Below, piece after piece: positions 26,649-35,360 of a stretch of DNA of 64,000 nucleotides. Position 1 is the stretch's first letter. Every line of letters begins with the position of its first letter. Location: contig NZ_LATZ01000005.1 of the NCBI RefSeq assembly GCF_000981385.1, positions 1-64,000 on the forward strand, in the 5' to 3' direction. The stretch is from Bacillus sp. SA1-12 (GTDB lineage: Bacteria; Bacillota; Bacilli; Bacillales; Bacillaceae). The notes under the pieces are model-generated. The model did no database searches. It had not been told where the DNA came from and saw only the letters and a list, made by a program, of their open reading frames with translations. Made by a program: the position numbers and the translations under genes.

Positions 26649-27962
26649 TTATTTGTTACCTGCTAATATTTCTTCCGCTTCTTTTCGGAATTGAGTGGCA
26701 GCTTCTTCTACACTGATGTTTCCATAATTTAATTGCTCTATTATTCGATCAAACAGTGTGCCTACTTCACCTGATCTCGGTGGATCCGGAGGATAAATCG
26801 GGCTTGAATGGGTTTCAACACTTTCAACATAGTCGAACATCTCTTTCGCTGCATCATTCATTTTAGGCCTTAAATGCTCCCGAACTTTTTCTGAGATTGG
26901 GACTCCTCTTTCGGCAGCAAGTATTTCATTTGCTTCTATATCATTAGTAATAAAATCAATAAATTTTGCGGCAGCTTCCTGATGTTTTGATTCCTTTGAG
27001 ACGGAGAAAAACTGAGATGGCTTTAAATAGAGCCCCTCTTTTCCATCTGGAGTGCTTGGAAAGACGGCTAATTTAATATCTTGTCCAGCTGATTGCTGTA
27101 AAGCAACAATTTGGTTGCTATGGAACCAAATAAAAGGCGACTTTTCGTGAACAATTAACTCATCTTCAAGACCTTGTATGGCTGTTGTTACCTTCGGCGG
27201 TGCTGCAACGCCTTCATTCATCAAATTTTCCCAATATTGCAGGAAATCGATTAGTAATTGGTCACCTTCATATCCGAGTCCCGTGCCTTCACTGTTATAA
27301 ACTTCGAAACCATGCTGTCTTAAATAAATGTTAAACCATGGCAGAACATTGGCTACTCCCCCTGCCCCATACACTCCTTCTCCGAATTTTTCTTGAATCT
27401 GCTTGGAGAATTGAGCGTAATCCTCCCATGTATAACCTGGCTTAAGCTCCTCTATCCCCACTTTTTTGAGCATTTCAGGATTATACGCAACCGCCGGCGA
27501 ATTCGTGCCTAAATTAACGGCGTAAAGCTTGCCATCAACATATCCGCCTTCAATATGCGCCTTTCCAACATCACTTAAATCTAATGCACCTGAATCAACA
27601 TATGAATTCAGATCGACAATAAGATCACGATCAATGTATTCCATTAATTTCGCATAATCCATTTGAATAACATCCGGCAAGTTTTTACCCGCTGCTGCAG
27701 TCGCTAATTTTTGCCAATAGCCATCCCAGCCTGTAAATTCAGGAATAACGTGTATGTCCGGATTCTCTTTTTCAAATAATTGTATAGCCCTTAAGGTTTT
27801 ATCATGGCGATCTTGAGATCCCCACCAGGCAACTCGAAGCTGAATTTTTCCGTCTTTTACCCCTGTATTCGCACCGTTTACTGTAAAACTGCAACCCGAC
27901 ATTAAACCTGCCAATAAAACGAAAATGACAACAATAGATACTTTTTTCACGTGGTAAGACAC
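26649..27962 (-). CDS. Substrate-binding lipoprotein, YesO-like (importer 2)
   Basis: About 437 residues. The lipoprotein signal ends AGLMSGCSF. The mature start LRVAWWGSQDRHDKTLRAI, then FTGWDGYWQKLA, LPDVIQMDYAKL and AAERGVPIS, closely follow B. subtilis YesO, the binding protein for rhamnogalacturonan fragments. Start: AAGGAGG overlaps the TTG at 27968 but lies eight bases before the GTG at 27962, which I choose. It is the first gene of a four-gene operon (binding protein, two permeases, AraC). A perfect cre site lies ~64 bases upstream. Confidence 0.87.
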   Translation of the reverse strand: MSYHVKKVSIVVIFVLLAGLMSGCSFTVNGANTGVKDGKIQLRVAWWGSQDRHDKTLRAIQLFEKENPDIHVIPEFTGWDGYWQKLATAAAGKNLPDVIQMDYAKLMEYIDRDLIVDLNSYVDSGALDLSDVGKAHIEGGYVDGKLYAVNLGTNSPAVAYNPEMLKKVGIEELKPGYTWEDYAQFSKQIQEKFGEGVYGAGGVANVLPWFNIYLRQHGFEVYNSEGTGLGYEGDQLLIDFLQYWENLMNEGVAAPPKVTTAIQGLEDELIVHEKSPFIWFHSNQIVALQQSAGQDIKLAVFPSTPDGKEGLYLKPSQFFSVSKESKHQEAAAKFIDFITNDIEANEILAAERGVPISEKVREHLRPKMNDAAKEMFDYVESVETHSSPIYPPDPPRSGEVGTLFDRIIEQLNYGNISVEEAATQFRKEAEEILAGNK

Positions 27963-28025
27963 TTGCAACTCCTCCTTGGCGGTTATCTTTTACTATGATT
28001 TACATACTTTGTTTCAGCACTTTTT

Positions 28026-28039
28026 TGACAACGCTTTCA
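28026..28039 (-). promoter_or_regulatory. Perfect CcpA cre site for importer 2
   Basis: On the minus strand the site reads TGAAAGCGTTGTCA, which fits the consensus TGWAANCGNTNWCA at every position. It is 64-77 bases upstream of the binding-protein start, within the likely promoter, so glucose repression through CcpA is expected. Confidence 0.8.
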
Positions 28040-28291
28040 TTTCCCTTTCTGCTCTATGAAAAGCATTAGAAGTGCTTCTACCTTCCGTCTGGGAAATGAC
28101 CATGTACAATAGCCTCCTGATTTTTGAGTTATTTCAATTATAGTAAAAATCCGAAAACTGCGCTTGCTTCTCGTTGTGTTTTTTACTATGAAAATTTAAC
28201 TCTCGTTGCTGTATAATTTTGAATCCCGCAAAAATAGAGGAAGAAATTAGTCTATTAATTAGGAGGCCTTGTAACGTAAAAGGATAAGGTG

Positions 28292-28420
28292 ATGACAATA
28301 AACAACATGTTGGTGCAAGTTCTGGAAGTCATTGAACGAGTAATAACGCCGCGGGTGAAAGAAAGAAGGTTATTTGTTATGGATATTTTTAATCTTGCAC
28401 GAAGAAGTTTAGATTTTTAA
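28292..28420 (+). CDS. Possible 42-aa protein
   Basis: ATG at 28292 with AAAAGG eight bases upstream. It encodes MTINNMLVQVLEVIERVITP, then RVKERRLFVMDIFNLARRSL. It is basic and helical, without a membrane segment. No known family is recognised. It may be the start of a truncated gene. The flanks (27969-28291 and 28421-28517) hold only the cre site and promoter region. Confidence 0.35.
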   Translation: MTINNMLVQVLEVIERVITPRVKERRLFVMDIFNLARRSLDF

Positions 28421-28517
28421 TGAAAAATACTAATGTATAAATATATTCAAACCTCTTGTTGATTGCAGAGAAAATAATATGAGATTAACGAATAACAACT
28501 GGTCATACTCAACAGAA

Positions 28518-28556
28518 ACACCCCTTATAGAGCTTATTATAAGGGGATGTTTTTTA
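28518..28556. terminator. Hairpin terminator between the 42-aa ORF and the glucan operon
   Basis: Arms ACACCCCTTATA and TATAAGGGG-TGT are followed by TTTTTT on the plus strand. It also lies 72 bases beyond the last gene of the minus-strand operon, so it may serve both directions. Confidence 0.65.
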
Positions 28557-28627
28557 CCTAACAAGACAAACCGCCAATTTGACTGGAATCTTCCAACTTT
28601 TTCAAATCCAGTTAATACGTCTCAGTA

Positions 28628-29452
28628 TTATTTATCTCCTGTAAACGTTATTCCTTTTACAAAATAACGATTAAAGAAAGAATATAGAATGAGAACTGGC
28701 ATTGTAAAAACCATGGATGCTGCCATGATGTAATTCCAATAACTTATGAATTGCCCTTTAAACGTATTCAAGCCTAGAGGCAGTGTGAACATTTCTACAT
28801 CTGACATGACAATAAGCGGTCTCATAAAGTCATTCCAAAATCCCATGAACACAAAGATGGTTTGTGCTGCTAATGCCGGCTTGGCTAATGGAAGGACGAT
28901 CCGGAAGAATGTGCCTATTCTCGTTAAACCATCAATAGATGCGGCTTCTTCCAGCTCTTTTGGGAAATTAAGAAAGAATTGACGCATCATAAAGATGAAG
29001 GTGGCATTGATCATCGATGGAACGATCATTCCCTGATAGGTGTTCAACCAACCTAAATTTTTTAAAATCAGGAAGTTTGGGATCATCGTCACTTGGGATG
29101 GAATCATAAGTACTGCCAAAATGATGATAAATAATCCCTTTTTGCCAGGAAAACTTAATCTGGCCAATGCATACCCTGCCATTGAATTAAAAAGAAGATT
29201 GAGGATTGTTCCGACAACCGCGATAAAGATACTATTAAACAGCCATCTAGGAAAATATTCTTGTTGGATAAAGATTTGCTTATAATTATCAAGAGTAAAT
29301 TCCTTCGGCCAGAAATTGATCGTTCCTTGTAAGATTTCTTCTAATGTCTTAAAAGAAGAAGAAACGGCCCATAAAAATGGAATAAGTGTGGCAATCGCAT
29401 ACGAAATAAGGATCGTATATAAAATAACTTTCCCAACTCCATTTTTTCTCAT
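28628..29452 (-). CDS. Sugar ABC transporter permease (MalG-like, glucan operon)
   Basis: 274 residues with six membrane helices. The EAA loop reads LEEAASIDGLTRIGTFFRIVLP. AGGAGGGG precedes the ATG. It is the last gene of the LacI-controlled operon, 12 bases after its partner permease. With the debranching-type enzyme upstream it probably imports an alpha-glucan oligosaccharide. Confidence 0.88.
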   Translation of the reverse strand: MRKNGVGKVILYTILISYAIATLIPFLWAVSSSFKTLEEILQGTINFWPKEFTLDNYKQIFIQQEYFPRWLFNSIFIAVVGTILNLLFNSMAGYALARLSFPGKKGLFIIILAVLMIPSQVTMIPNFLILKNLGWLNTYQGMIVPSMINATFIFMMRQFFLNFPKELEEAASIDGLTRIGTFFRIVLPLAKPALAAQTIFVFMGFWNDFMRPLIVMSDVEMFTLPLGLNTFKGQFISYWNYIMAASMVFTMPVLILYSFFNRYFVKGITFTGDK

Positions 29453-29464
29453 TTTGTTCCCCTC

Positions 29465-30364
29465 CTAATATAAGTTCTCTTCTTTTGAAAACTTTCGCTG
29501 CAGCAAAGTTGCCAAGAGAATGACTATTGCCAACGCTAAGGCCATAGCCGCTGCATATCCCATTGTTCCTAAATTTTTAAATGCATATTGATAAACAAGA
29601 AGAACAACAGTTAATGTGGAGTTGTTTGGACCACCTGAGCCTTTTGAGAAAATGTACGATTGATCAAATAATTGAAATGTTCCAATAAGCCCCATAATGA
29701 TAACGAATGAGGTAACCGGCTTTAATTGTGGAACGGTTATATACCAAAATTTCTTCCAAACATTCACTCCATCAATTTTTGCCGCTTCATAAACAGAATC
29801 CGGAATATCTTGTAATGCTGCCAGGTAAATCGTCATAAAGAAAGGGGCAGTTGCCCAAATATTCATGATCATTATGGCGGGTAAGGCTACTTTAGGATCA
29901 CCAAGCCAGTTATAACCGGATAAGCCAACTATGCCTAGCAGCTTATTTATAAGGCCATTTTGATTGTACATCCACATAAAAATTAGCGTTAAAACCGCAG
30001 AAGACGTTAATGTAGGCAAAAAATATATAATTCGGAACAACTTTTCTCCTTTTAACCCTGCATTTAGTGTTGTGGCTAATACTAGGGCCAAAAGAGTCTG
30101 TGTCGGTATGACAATGATGACATACTTAATCGTGTTCCAGAGGGCAATCTTCGCCCGGTCGTCATCCATCAACTTAACAAAGTTATCTAATCCCCTAAAA
30201 TCATAGGATGAACCTCCTAATAGTTCTACCTTATGAAAAGATAAGAAAATCGCATAAAGAATAGGGGCTACAATAAAAACAGCTAATACAAAAATCGTTG
30301 GGAGCATAAAGGTGTAGCCTTGCCCAATCTCATAGAGGGTGTATTTCTTTTTTGCTCTTCTCAC
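29465..30364 (-). CDS. Sugar ABC transporter permease (MalF-like, glucan operon)
   Basis: About 299 residues with six helices. The EAA loop reads YEAAKIDGVNVWKKFWYITVP. I prefer the GTG at 30364 (VRRAKKKYTLYE), nine bases after GGAG; the ATG at 30379 overlaps that site. Ninety bases separate it from the binding-protein gene. No ATPase gene is in the operon. Confidence 0.86.
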   Translation of the reverse strand: MRRAKKKYTLYEIGQGYTFMLPTIFVLAVFIVAPILYAIFLSFHKVELLGGSSYDFRGLDNFVKLMDDDRAKIALWNTIKYVIIVIPTQTLLALVLATTLNAGLKGEKLFRIIYFLPTLTSSAVLTLIFMWMYNQNGLINKLLGIVGLSGYNWLGDPKVALPAIMIMNIWATAPFFMTIYLAALQDIPDSVYEAAKIDGVNVWKKFWYITVPQLKPVTSFVIIMGLIGTFQLFDQSYIFSKGSGGPNNSTLTVVLLVYQYAFKNLGTMGYAAAMALALAIVILLATLLQRKFSKEENLY

Positions 30365-30453
30365 ATTTATCAACTCCATTGTCCTATGTCTTCTGGATAA
30401 CCGGAATAAGAGTCGAGCAAAGAGTACTATCTGTACTCTTTAGCTCTTTTATC

Positions 30454-31692
30454 TCATTCATTAATCGTGATTTCCTTATTGGCTTGTTTTTGAGCTTTCT
30501 CTAATGCCTTTTGTAATGGTTGTTCACCTAAATAGGCACTTAAAAATTGATTATTAAAGTTTGTCACAGCGATCGGTAAATATGGTCCATCCTGCCAAAC
30601 TGTTGCATAAGAGGCTCCTTTTACTAATGAGCCACGTAATGGATCGCTTTCAAAACCTAATTCCTTAGCGACTGATTTTCGGGTTGGCAGGGCATATCCT
30701 TTGCTTGTCCACGTTTTCATACCTTCTTTACCTGTTAAATACTCAATTAACTTCCACGCAGCCTCTTTATGCTCTGAATCTTTATTCATGACATATGCGA
30801 CAGTGAAAGCCATTGTCCGTTTCTTTCCTTCTACTATCGGTACTTCTGCTGTACCGTATGATACGTCCGGAAAGGTATCACGCAAATAAGGAATAGCCCA
30901 GTTCCCTTCAAAAACCATTGCTGCTTTTCCTTGTCCAAACATCTCAATTCCCGAGTCCGCTCCTACTTCATTCGGTTGACCTGCAGACTTTTCTTTCAAA
31001 CGCATATCAAAAATTGATTGAAGGCCATCTGTTACTTCTTTACTGGCAAAACTTGCTTTGTTACCGGTCATCACCTGTCCGCCCCTTGACTCTGCCAAAA
31101 AGTACAACCTTGCTAATTCTGGGGTAACCCCAAAACCGTATACTCCGTCTTTTGTTAACTTTTTCGCTGCTTCCTGAAGCTCGTCCCATGTTTTAGGGAC
31201 CTCAACACCTGCTTCTTTCAGCATTTTTTCATTGTAAAATAAAGAAAGAGTTGAGTAATCCTTAGGAAAGCCATATGTTTTTCCCTTTTGTTGAAAGGCC
31301 TGTAGCATTGGCTTTTCAAAATCAGCTACATCAAATTCGTCATTAACGTATTTATCCAATGGCTCTAATACCCCAGTTTCAATTAACGCTGGTGCTTCAA
31401 AGGCATCCAAATAAAAAACATCAGGGCCTGTTCCGCCGATTAAACGTGTTTTCAAAATATCCATATACTGATCTGCGATTACATCGTGCTTTACTTTAAT
31501 ATCAGGATGTATCTTTTCAAAGTCCTCAAGTGTTTGTGAAAGCAGTTTTGCCTCAGTTGGTGTTCCGCCCCAGCCGCTTAGCACAATCTCCGTTTTGCCA
31601 TCTTCTTTAGCACGCTGGTCCGGTGAACAGCCAGCAAGTAAAAGACTGGAGATCAGAGTAATCAAAACCACCCATTTATATGACTTTTTCAT
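30454..31692 (-). CDS. Substrate-binding lipoprotein (glucan operon, importer 3)
   Basis: 412 residues. The lipoprotein signal reads LITLISSLLLAGCSPD. The mature part has the family-1 solute-binding fold: EIVLSGWGGTPTEAKLL, LIGGTGPDVFYLDAFEAP, VPKTWDELQEAAKKL, MFGQGKAAMVFEGNW and AAWKLIEYLTGKEG. GGGGG precedes the ATG. It starts 20 bases after the glucosidase gene, so enzyme and transporter are co-made. Substrate is likely a maltodextrin or isomalto-type glucan. Confidence 0.88.
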   Translation of the reverse strand: MKKSYKWVVLITLISSLLLAGCSPDQRAKEDGKTEIVLSGWGGTPTEAKLLSQTLEDFEKIHPDIKVKHDVIADQYMDILKTRLIGGTGPDVFYLDAFEAPALIETGVLEPLDKYVNDEFDVADFEKPMLQAFQQKGKTYGFPKDYSTLSLFYNEKMLKEAGVEVPKTWDELQEAAKKLTKDGVYGFGVTPELARLYFLAESRGGQVMTGNKASFASKEVTDGLQSIFDMRLKEKSAGQPNEVGADSGIEMFGQGKAAMVFEGNWAIPYLRDTFPDVSYGTAEVPIVEGKKRTMAFTVAYVMNKDSEHKEAAWKLIEYLTGKEGMKTWTSKGYALPTRKSVAKELGFESDPLRGSLVKGASYATVWQDGPYLPIAVTNFNNQFLSAYLGEQPLQKALEKAQKQANKEITINE

Positions 31693-31711
31693 CGAAATCC
31701 CCCAGTTGGCA

Positions 31712-33808
31712 TTATGACATCACAATCTCATATTCAGTTGTATTTTCTAAAACTTCAATTATCGACTCATCATTCTCTCTTATTACTCTTAATGAAACTC
31801 TTCCGTTGCCTACGGCCATATCTTTAACAGTTAGCTCATTCATAGCAGGCAGCAATTGAGGATAAAGATGAATCTCCTTTTTCGCTGCGTCTGGAAAAAT
31901 TCCTAAAATAGTTTGAACGAATAATAACGGTGTTCCGGCTGCCCAGGCTTGCGGAGAACAGGCAACTGGATATTTAACCGGTTTTCCCTGGCCCTTCGAA
32001 TAACCGCAGAATAATTCTGGTAATCTGTCATATTCAAAATAAGAAGAAGCGTCTATCAATCCTTGAATCACCCTGTTCGCTTCAGCTTGTTTTCCTGCTT
32101 TGCTAAGTCCAAGAACAATTAAACTATTATCATGCGGCCAGATACTGCCATCATGGTAGCTCATCGGATTGTATCCTGCTTCCTCTTCGGCCATCGTCCG
32201 GATTCCGTAGCCTGAAAACATAGCAGGAGAAAGAAGCTCCTTTGCCACTGCCTCAACTCGTTCAGAAGATAAGATACCGGACATTAACAGGTGACCTGGA
32301 TTGGATGTGATCGTTCCAACCTGCTGCTTATGTTCATCAAGTGCAATTGCATAGTAAGAAACATCTTCCATCCAAAACGCCGCTTCAAATTTCTCTTGTA
32401 GAGCCTTTGCTTGATCACGGAGAGTTTCCGCTTTTTCAATCTGGTCAACCGCCTCATATAGATCGGCTAAACCAGTTTTTGCTTGGTAAACATAACCTTG
32501 TACTTCTGAAAGTGCAATTGGTGTTTTCGCATATTCACCATTACGATGGACAACAGAATCCCCAGAATCCTTCCAGCCTTGATTTGCAATCCCTTTGCTT
32601 GACTCCTGATGATATTCAATAAACAAATCACCATCGCGATCTCCGTATTGATCAATCCAAGTTAAAGCCGCTTCAATGTTTTGTTCAAGATCTTTTACAA
32701 GTTCAAAATCACCTGTCCATTTTACATATTCCGTTAACAATATTAAAAATAATGGTGTGGCATCAATTGTTCCATAGTAAGGTGTAAACGGAATCTGATT
32801 CGTATTCGCCAACTCGCCAAAACGAATCTCATGCATGATTTTGCCGGGCTGTTCATCCCGCCAAGGATCCACACTTGTCCCTTGCTTACTTGCCATCGTT
32901 AAAAGAGTACCTTTGGCGATCTCCGGGTTAAATGCTATCATTTGAAGAGCAGCAATTAAACTATCACGACCAAACGGCACACCAAACCAAGGAAGGCCTG
33001 CTACTGGGAATTGCCCATAGCCAAGATCGGTTAACAATACGTTTAAATCAGCCATTCCCCTATCAATAAGTCGTTGTAACGGCTGGTAATCCGTAGTCAC
33101 TTTTACTGTTTTTTCTTCCCACTGCTTATAGGATTGTTTTAACTTGTTTAATGCGTCTTCAACACTTAGGATCCTTTGTTTTTCTTCATTCCCGATTTGA
33201 GGCTGAATCATAAATGTGACTGTTTCTTCCTCACTATGAGCCAGTGTAAAGTTGAATTGGATGCTGCCATCTTCTCTTACCATTTGAGCCGGTCGGTCCC
33301 ATTTGATTTTTGTGCCCCGATTAATATCATCTGCGCCTATGTAATGATAGGTTAGTGACTGATCATCAGCCGTCTGCCCTTGACGCTTGCCCACTATCCC
33401 TGTTTGAAATCCACGAACAATAAACATATCAGTAAAGTCAACATCCAAATGAATACTGACATCAAAGGTTACCGCTTTTGGAAAATAGTTTTTCACTTTG
33501 ATTGTTTCATAGAAAACTCCATCATAAATAAAGCGCTCACGTTTGATTTCTACAGACTCCCTCCATAAAATCAACTCTCCATCCTTCTCCATATGAGGGT
33601 TTGTTAAAAGAATGGTTGCCATATAGTTTTCCGTAGCATCAGAGGAAAGTAAAATAGGCTCCTCCCCGTTGATTCGTAAATCTAATTTACTTAGAAATCT
33701 AGTGTCTTTCGTATAAAGCCCCAATCCGTACGGATGGTTTTCCGGAATATTCCCCTTTGTGTCTGTTAACAAAAATAAATCATTTTCTTTAATTACTCGA
33801 TAATTCAT
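31712..33808 (-). CDS. Amylo-alpha-1,6-glucosidase (glycogen-debranching-type, GH133-like)
   Basis: 698 residues, no signal peptide. The N-terminal domain (NHPYGLGLYTKDTRFLSKLDLRING) is the GDE_N_bis type. The C-terminal two thirds form an (alpha/alpha)6 barrel: GLPWFGVPFGRDSLIAALQM, FTPYYGTIDATPLFLILL, GWKDSGDSVVHRNGE, YHDGSIWPHDNSLI and the end CSPQAWAAGTPL. These Asp/Glu-rich loops hold the active site. It hydrolyses alpha-1,6 branches of imported glucans in the cytosol. It is the first operon gene after lacI, with GAGGAG before the ATG and two LacI-type operators in the leader. Confidence 0.85.
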   Translation of the reverse strand: MNYRVIKENDLFLLTDTKGNIPENHPYGLGLYTKDTRFLSKLDLRINGEEPILLSSDATENYMATILLTNPHMEKDGELILWRESVEIKRERFIYDGVFYETIKVKNYFPKAVTFDVSIHLDVDFTDMFIVRGFQTGIVGKRQGQTADDQSLTYHYIGADDINRGTKIKWDRPAQMVREDGSIQFNFTLAHSEEETVTFMIQPQIGNEEKQRILSVEDALNKLKQSYKQWEEKTVKVTTDYQPLQRLIDRGMADLNVLLTDLGYGQFPVAGLPWFGVPFGRDSLIAALQMIAFNPEIAKGTLLTMASKQGTSVDPWRDEQPGKIMHEIRFGELANTNQIPFTPYYGTIDATPLFLILLTEYVKWTGDFELVKDLEQNIEAALTWIDQYGDRDGDLFIEYHQESSKGIANQGWKDSGDSVVHRNGEYAKTPIALSEVQGYVYQAKTGLADLYEAVDQIEKAETLRDQAKALQEKFEAAFWMEDVSYYAIALDEHKQQVGTITSNPGHLLMSGILSSERVEAVAKELLSPAMFSGYGIRTMAEEEAGYNPMSYHDGSIWPHDNSLIVLGLSKAGKQAEANRVIQGLIDASSYFEYDRLPELFCGYSKGQGKPVKYPVACSPQAWAAGTPLLFVQTILGIFPDAAKKEIHLYPQLLPAMNELTVKDMAVGNGRVSLRVIRENDESIIEVLENTTEYEIVMS

Positions 33809-33830
33809 TTAATTAGTCTCCTCTCATCAT

Positions 33831-33844
33831 CCGAAACGTTTTGG
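33831..33844. promoter_or_regulatory. LacI-type operator (proximal, before the glucosidase gene)
   Basis: CCGAAACGTTTTGG, a 14-bp near-palindrome with one mismatch around the central CG, 23 bases before the glucosidase start. It is very similar to the sites at 33885 and 34951. Confidence 0.75.
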
Positions 33845-33884
33845 TTTTGTTGAAAAGAAAGAAAGGAGTGCTTCTCCTTTTTAT

Positions 33885-33898
33885 CCGAAACGTTTCGG
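33885..33898. promoter_or_regulatory. LacI-type operator (perfect palindrome)
   Basis: CCGAAACGTTTCGG is a perfect 14-bp palindrome, centred 54 bp from the proximal site. The spacing of about five helical turns favours cooperative binding of one tetramer or two dimers. Confidence 0.8.
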
Positions 33899-33910
33899 TT
33901 TTTGGCTGAA

Positions 33911-33933
33911 TAAAAACCACACTTAATTGTGGT
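33911..33933 (-). terminator. Terminator overlapping the lacI stop codon
   Basis: Stem ACCACA (33933-33928 on the minus strand) with TGTGGT, loop ATTAAG containing the stop codon, then TTTTTATT. It separates lacI from the structural genes. Confidence 0.7.
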
Positions 33934-34939
33934 TTTGTGCTGTCGTTTCACGGACGACCAAGTTTGTTTCTAGTATTTTTTTATGCGATATTGTTTTTTC
34001 TTCTAAAATCTCAATTAGCAACTTGCCGGCTTCATATCCCATCTCATAAATACTTTGGGCTATTGTTGTTAATGGAGGACTGATATAGGAAGACAGAAGG
34101 ATATTATCATAGCCGACAATAGAAATTTGATCCGGTATGCTCAATCCCAATCGTTTAACCGCTCTTATCGCCCCAATCGCCATTAAATCACTCGCACAAA
34201 AAAGCGCTGTTATTTCAGGGTTTGTCTTTAATAATTGATAAACCTTTTCTTCAGCTATCTCCTCCTCGAAGGCACCATTAATGATCCATTCCTCTCTGAG
34301 TGGAACATTTGCTTCTTGAAGAGCCAGCTTAAACCCTTCCAGTCTTTTTTGACTTACAAATGCAAATTCATGCCCATTGACCATCGCGATTTGACGGTGA
34401 CCAAGTTCCAATAAATGATTGACTGCTTTAGTTGCTCCCAGCACGTTATCTGTCGTCACATGCCCGACCGTTTCACTTTCAATCGGGATATCGATTAAGA
34501 CACAAGGAATATCACTGTTAACAACCTCCTGTAAATAAGGATCATCTGTCTTTATCCCTTGGATAATCGCACCGTCAACCCTTCTTTCCCGGCATAACTG
34601 AGAATATGTTTTTTCACGTTGCCTTGTCGAGTCAGTACTAAATAACACTAGATCATAATCAGTTTCAGCAGAAAATTGATTCAGTCCGCGCAGCACTTCA
34701 AAAATAAGGTTATCCTTTCGGCTTTGCTTTGTCATATCTGAAACGAGTAAACCGATTGTTTTTGATTTATTCATTACTAGGCTTCTAGCAAGCGTATTTG
34801 GACTGTAATTCAGCTGCTTCGAAACAGCAATAATCTTTTCCCTTGTACTTTCACTCACATCTGAGTATCCGTTCAAGGCCCGCGAAACCGTTGTCACTGA
34901 AACGCCAGCAACTTTAGCAATATCTTTTATGGTTGTCAT
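33923..34939 (-). CDS. LacI-family repressor of the glucan operon
   Basis: About 338 residues. The N-terminal helix-turn-helix reads TTIKDIAKVAGVSVTTVSRALNG, with the hinge NYSPNTLARSLVM. The periplasmic-binding-like effector domain follows (TIGLLVSDM...DGAIIQGIK...ALFCASDLMAIGAIRAVKRLG...ISIVGYDN). The ATG at 34939 has GGAGGG six bases before it. A LacI-type operator lies directly before its own ribosome site and two more lie before the glucosidase gene, so it represses itself and the operon until a glucan-derived inducer binds. Confidence 0.92.
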   Translation of the reverse strand: MTTIKDIAKVAGVSVTTVSRALNGYSDVSESTREKIIAVSKQLNYSPNTLARSLVMNKSKTIGLLVSDMTKQSRKDNLIFEVLRGLNQFSAETDYDLVLFSTDSTRQREKTYSQLCRERRVDGAIIQGIKTDDPYLQEVVNSDIPCVLIDIPIESETVGHVTTDNVLGATKAVNHLLELGHRQIAMVNGHEFAFVSQKRLEGFKLALQEANVPLREEWIINGAFEEEIAEEKVYQLLKTNPEITALFCASDLMAIGAIRAVKRLGLSIPDQISIVGYDNILLSSYISPPLTTIAQSIYEMGYEAGKLLIEILEEKTISHKKILETNLVVRETTAQNHN

Positions 34940-34950
34940 TCGCAACCCTC

Positions 34951-34964
34951 CAAAACGTTTCGGA
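34951..34964. promoter_or_regulatory. LacI-type operator in the lacI leader
   Basis: CCAAAACGTTTCGG, one mismatch from a perfect palindrome, just upstream of the lacI ribosome binding site. It indicates autorepression. Confidence 0.75.
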
Positions 34965-35116
34965 TAACTTTTTACATTCTAGCTCCTATCTAAATGATTG
35001 TCAATAGGAAAACGCATAATATAGGTTTAGTGACAGGGGAGTGGTCCTAGATTTAGGTATAAATTTAGCTGCACATACAAAATGGTCAATTCATAAAATA
35101 TCGCATGATTATTTAT

Positions 35117-35296
35117 TTAACCAAAATCATATGAGAAAAATAACTGTATATTTCCATTCCAATGCCTTTCTAATATCGTACAACCTTCATACCATGCAGC
35201 CCCTATAGAATATATTAAAAGTAATGAAGCAATACCAAGTTGAAAAATAATTTTATTGTTCGTTGTCATAAATATTTTTAATAGGATCGTTAACAA
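35117..35296 (-). CDS. Possible 59-aa membrane-anchored protein
   Basis: A frame ending at 35117 starts either at a TTG at 35296 (AGAAGG eight bases upstream) or at an ATG at 35269 (no site). It encodes one clear membrane helix, IIFQLGIASLLLIYSIGAAW, then a short polar tail (ERHWNGNIQLFFSYDFG). It lies just downstream of the M6 protease terminator on the same strand. Family unknown. Confidence 0.4.
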   Translation of the reverse strand: MLTILLKIFMTTNNKIIFQLGIASLLLIYSIGAAWYEGCTILERHWNGNIQLFFSYDFG

Positions 35297-35317
35297 TTTA
35301 CAGACCTTCTACATAAG

Positions 35318-35349
35318 AAAAGGGATCGAACCCACGGCCCAATCCCCTT
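35318..35349 (-). terminator. Probable terminator of the M6 protease gene
   Basis: AAGGGGAT pairs with ATCCCTTTT around a GC-rich loop, followed by CTT on the minus strand. The loop contains GGGTTCGATCCC, which resembles a tRNA T-arm, but no tRNA body surrounds it. Confidence 0.5.
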
Positions 35350-35360
35350 CATCATTTTCC

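Noticed and set aside
35318..35349. tRNA-like T-arm (GGGTTCGATCCC) on the minus strand
   Set aside because: No acceptor, D or anticodon stems fit around it; it forms the hairpin after the M6 protease gene.
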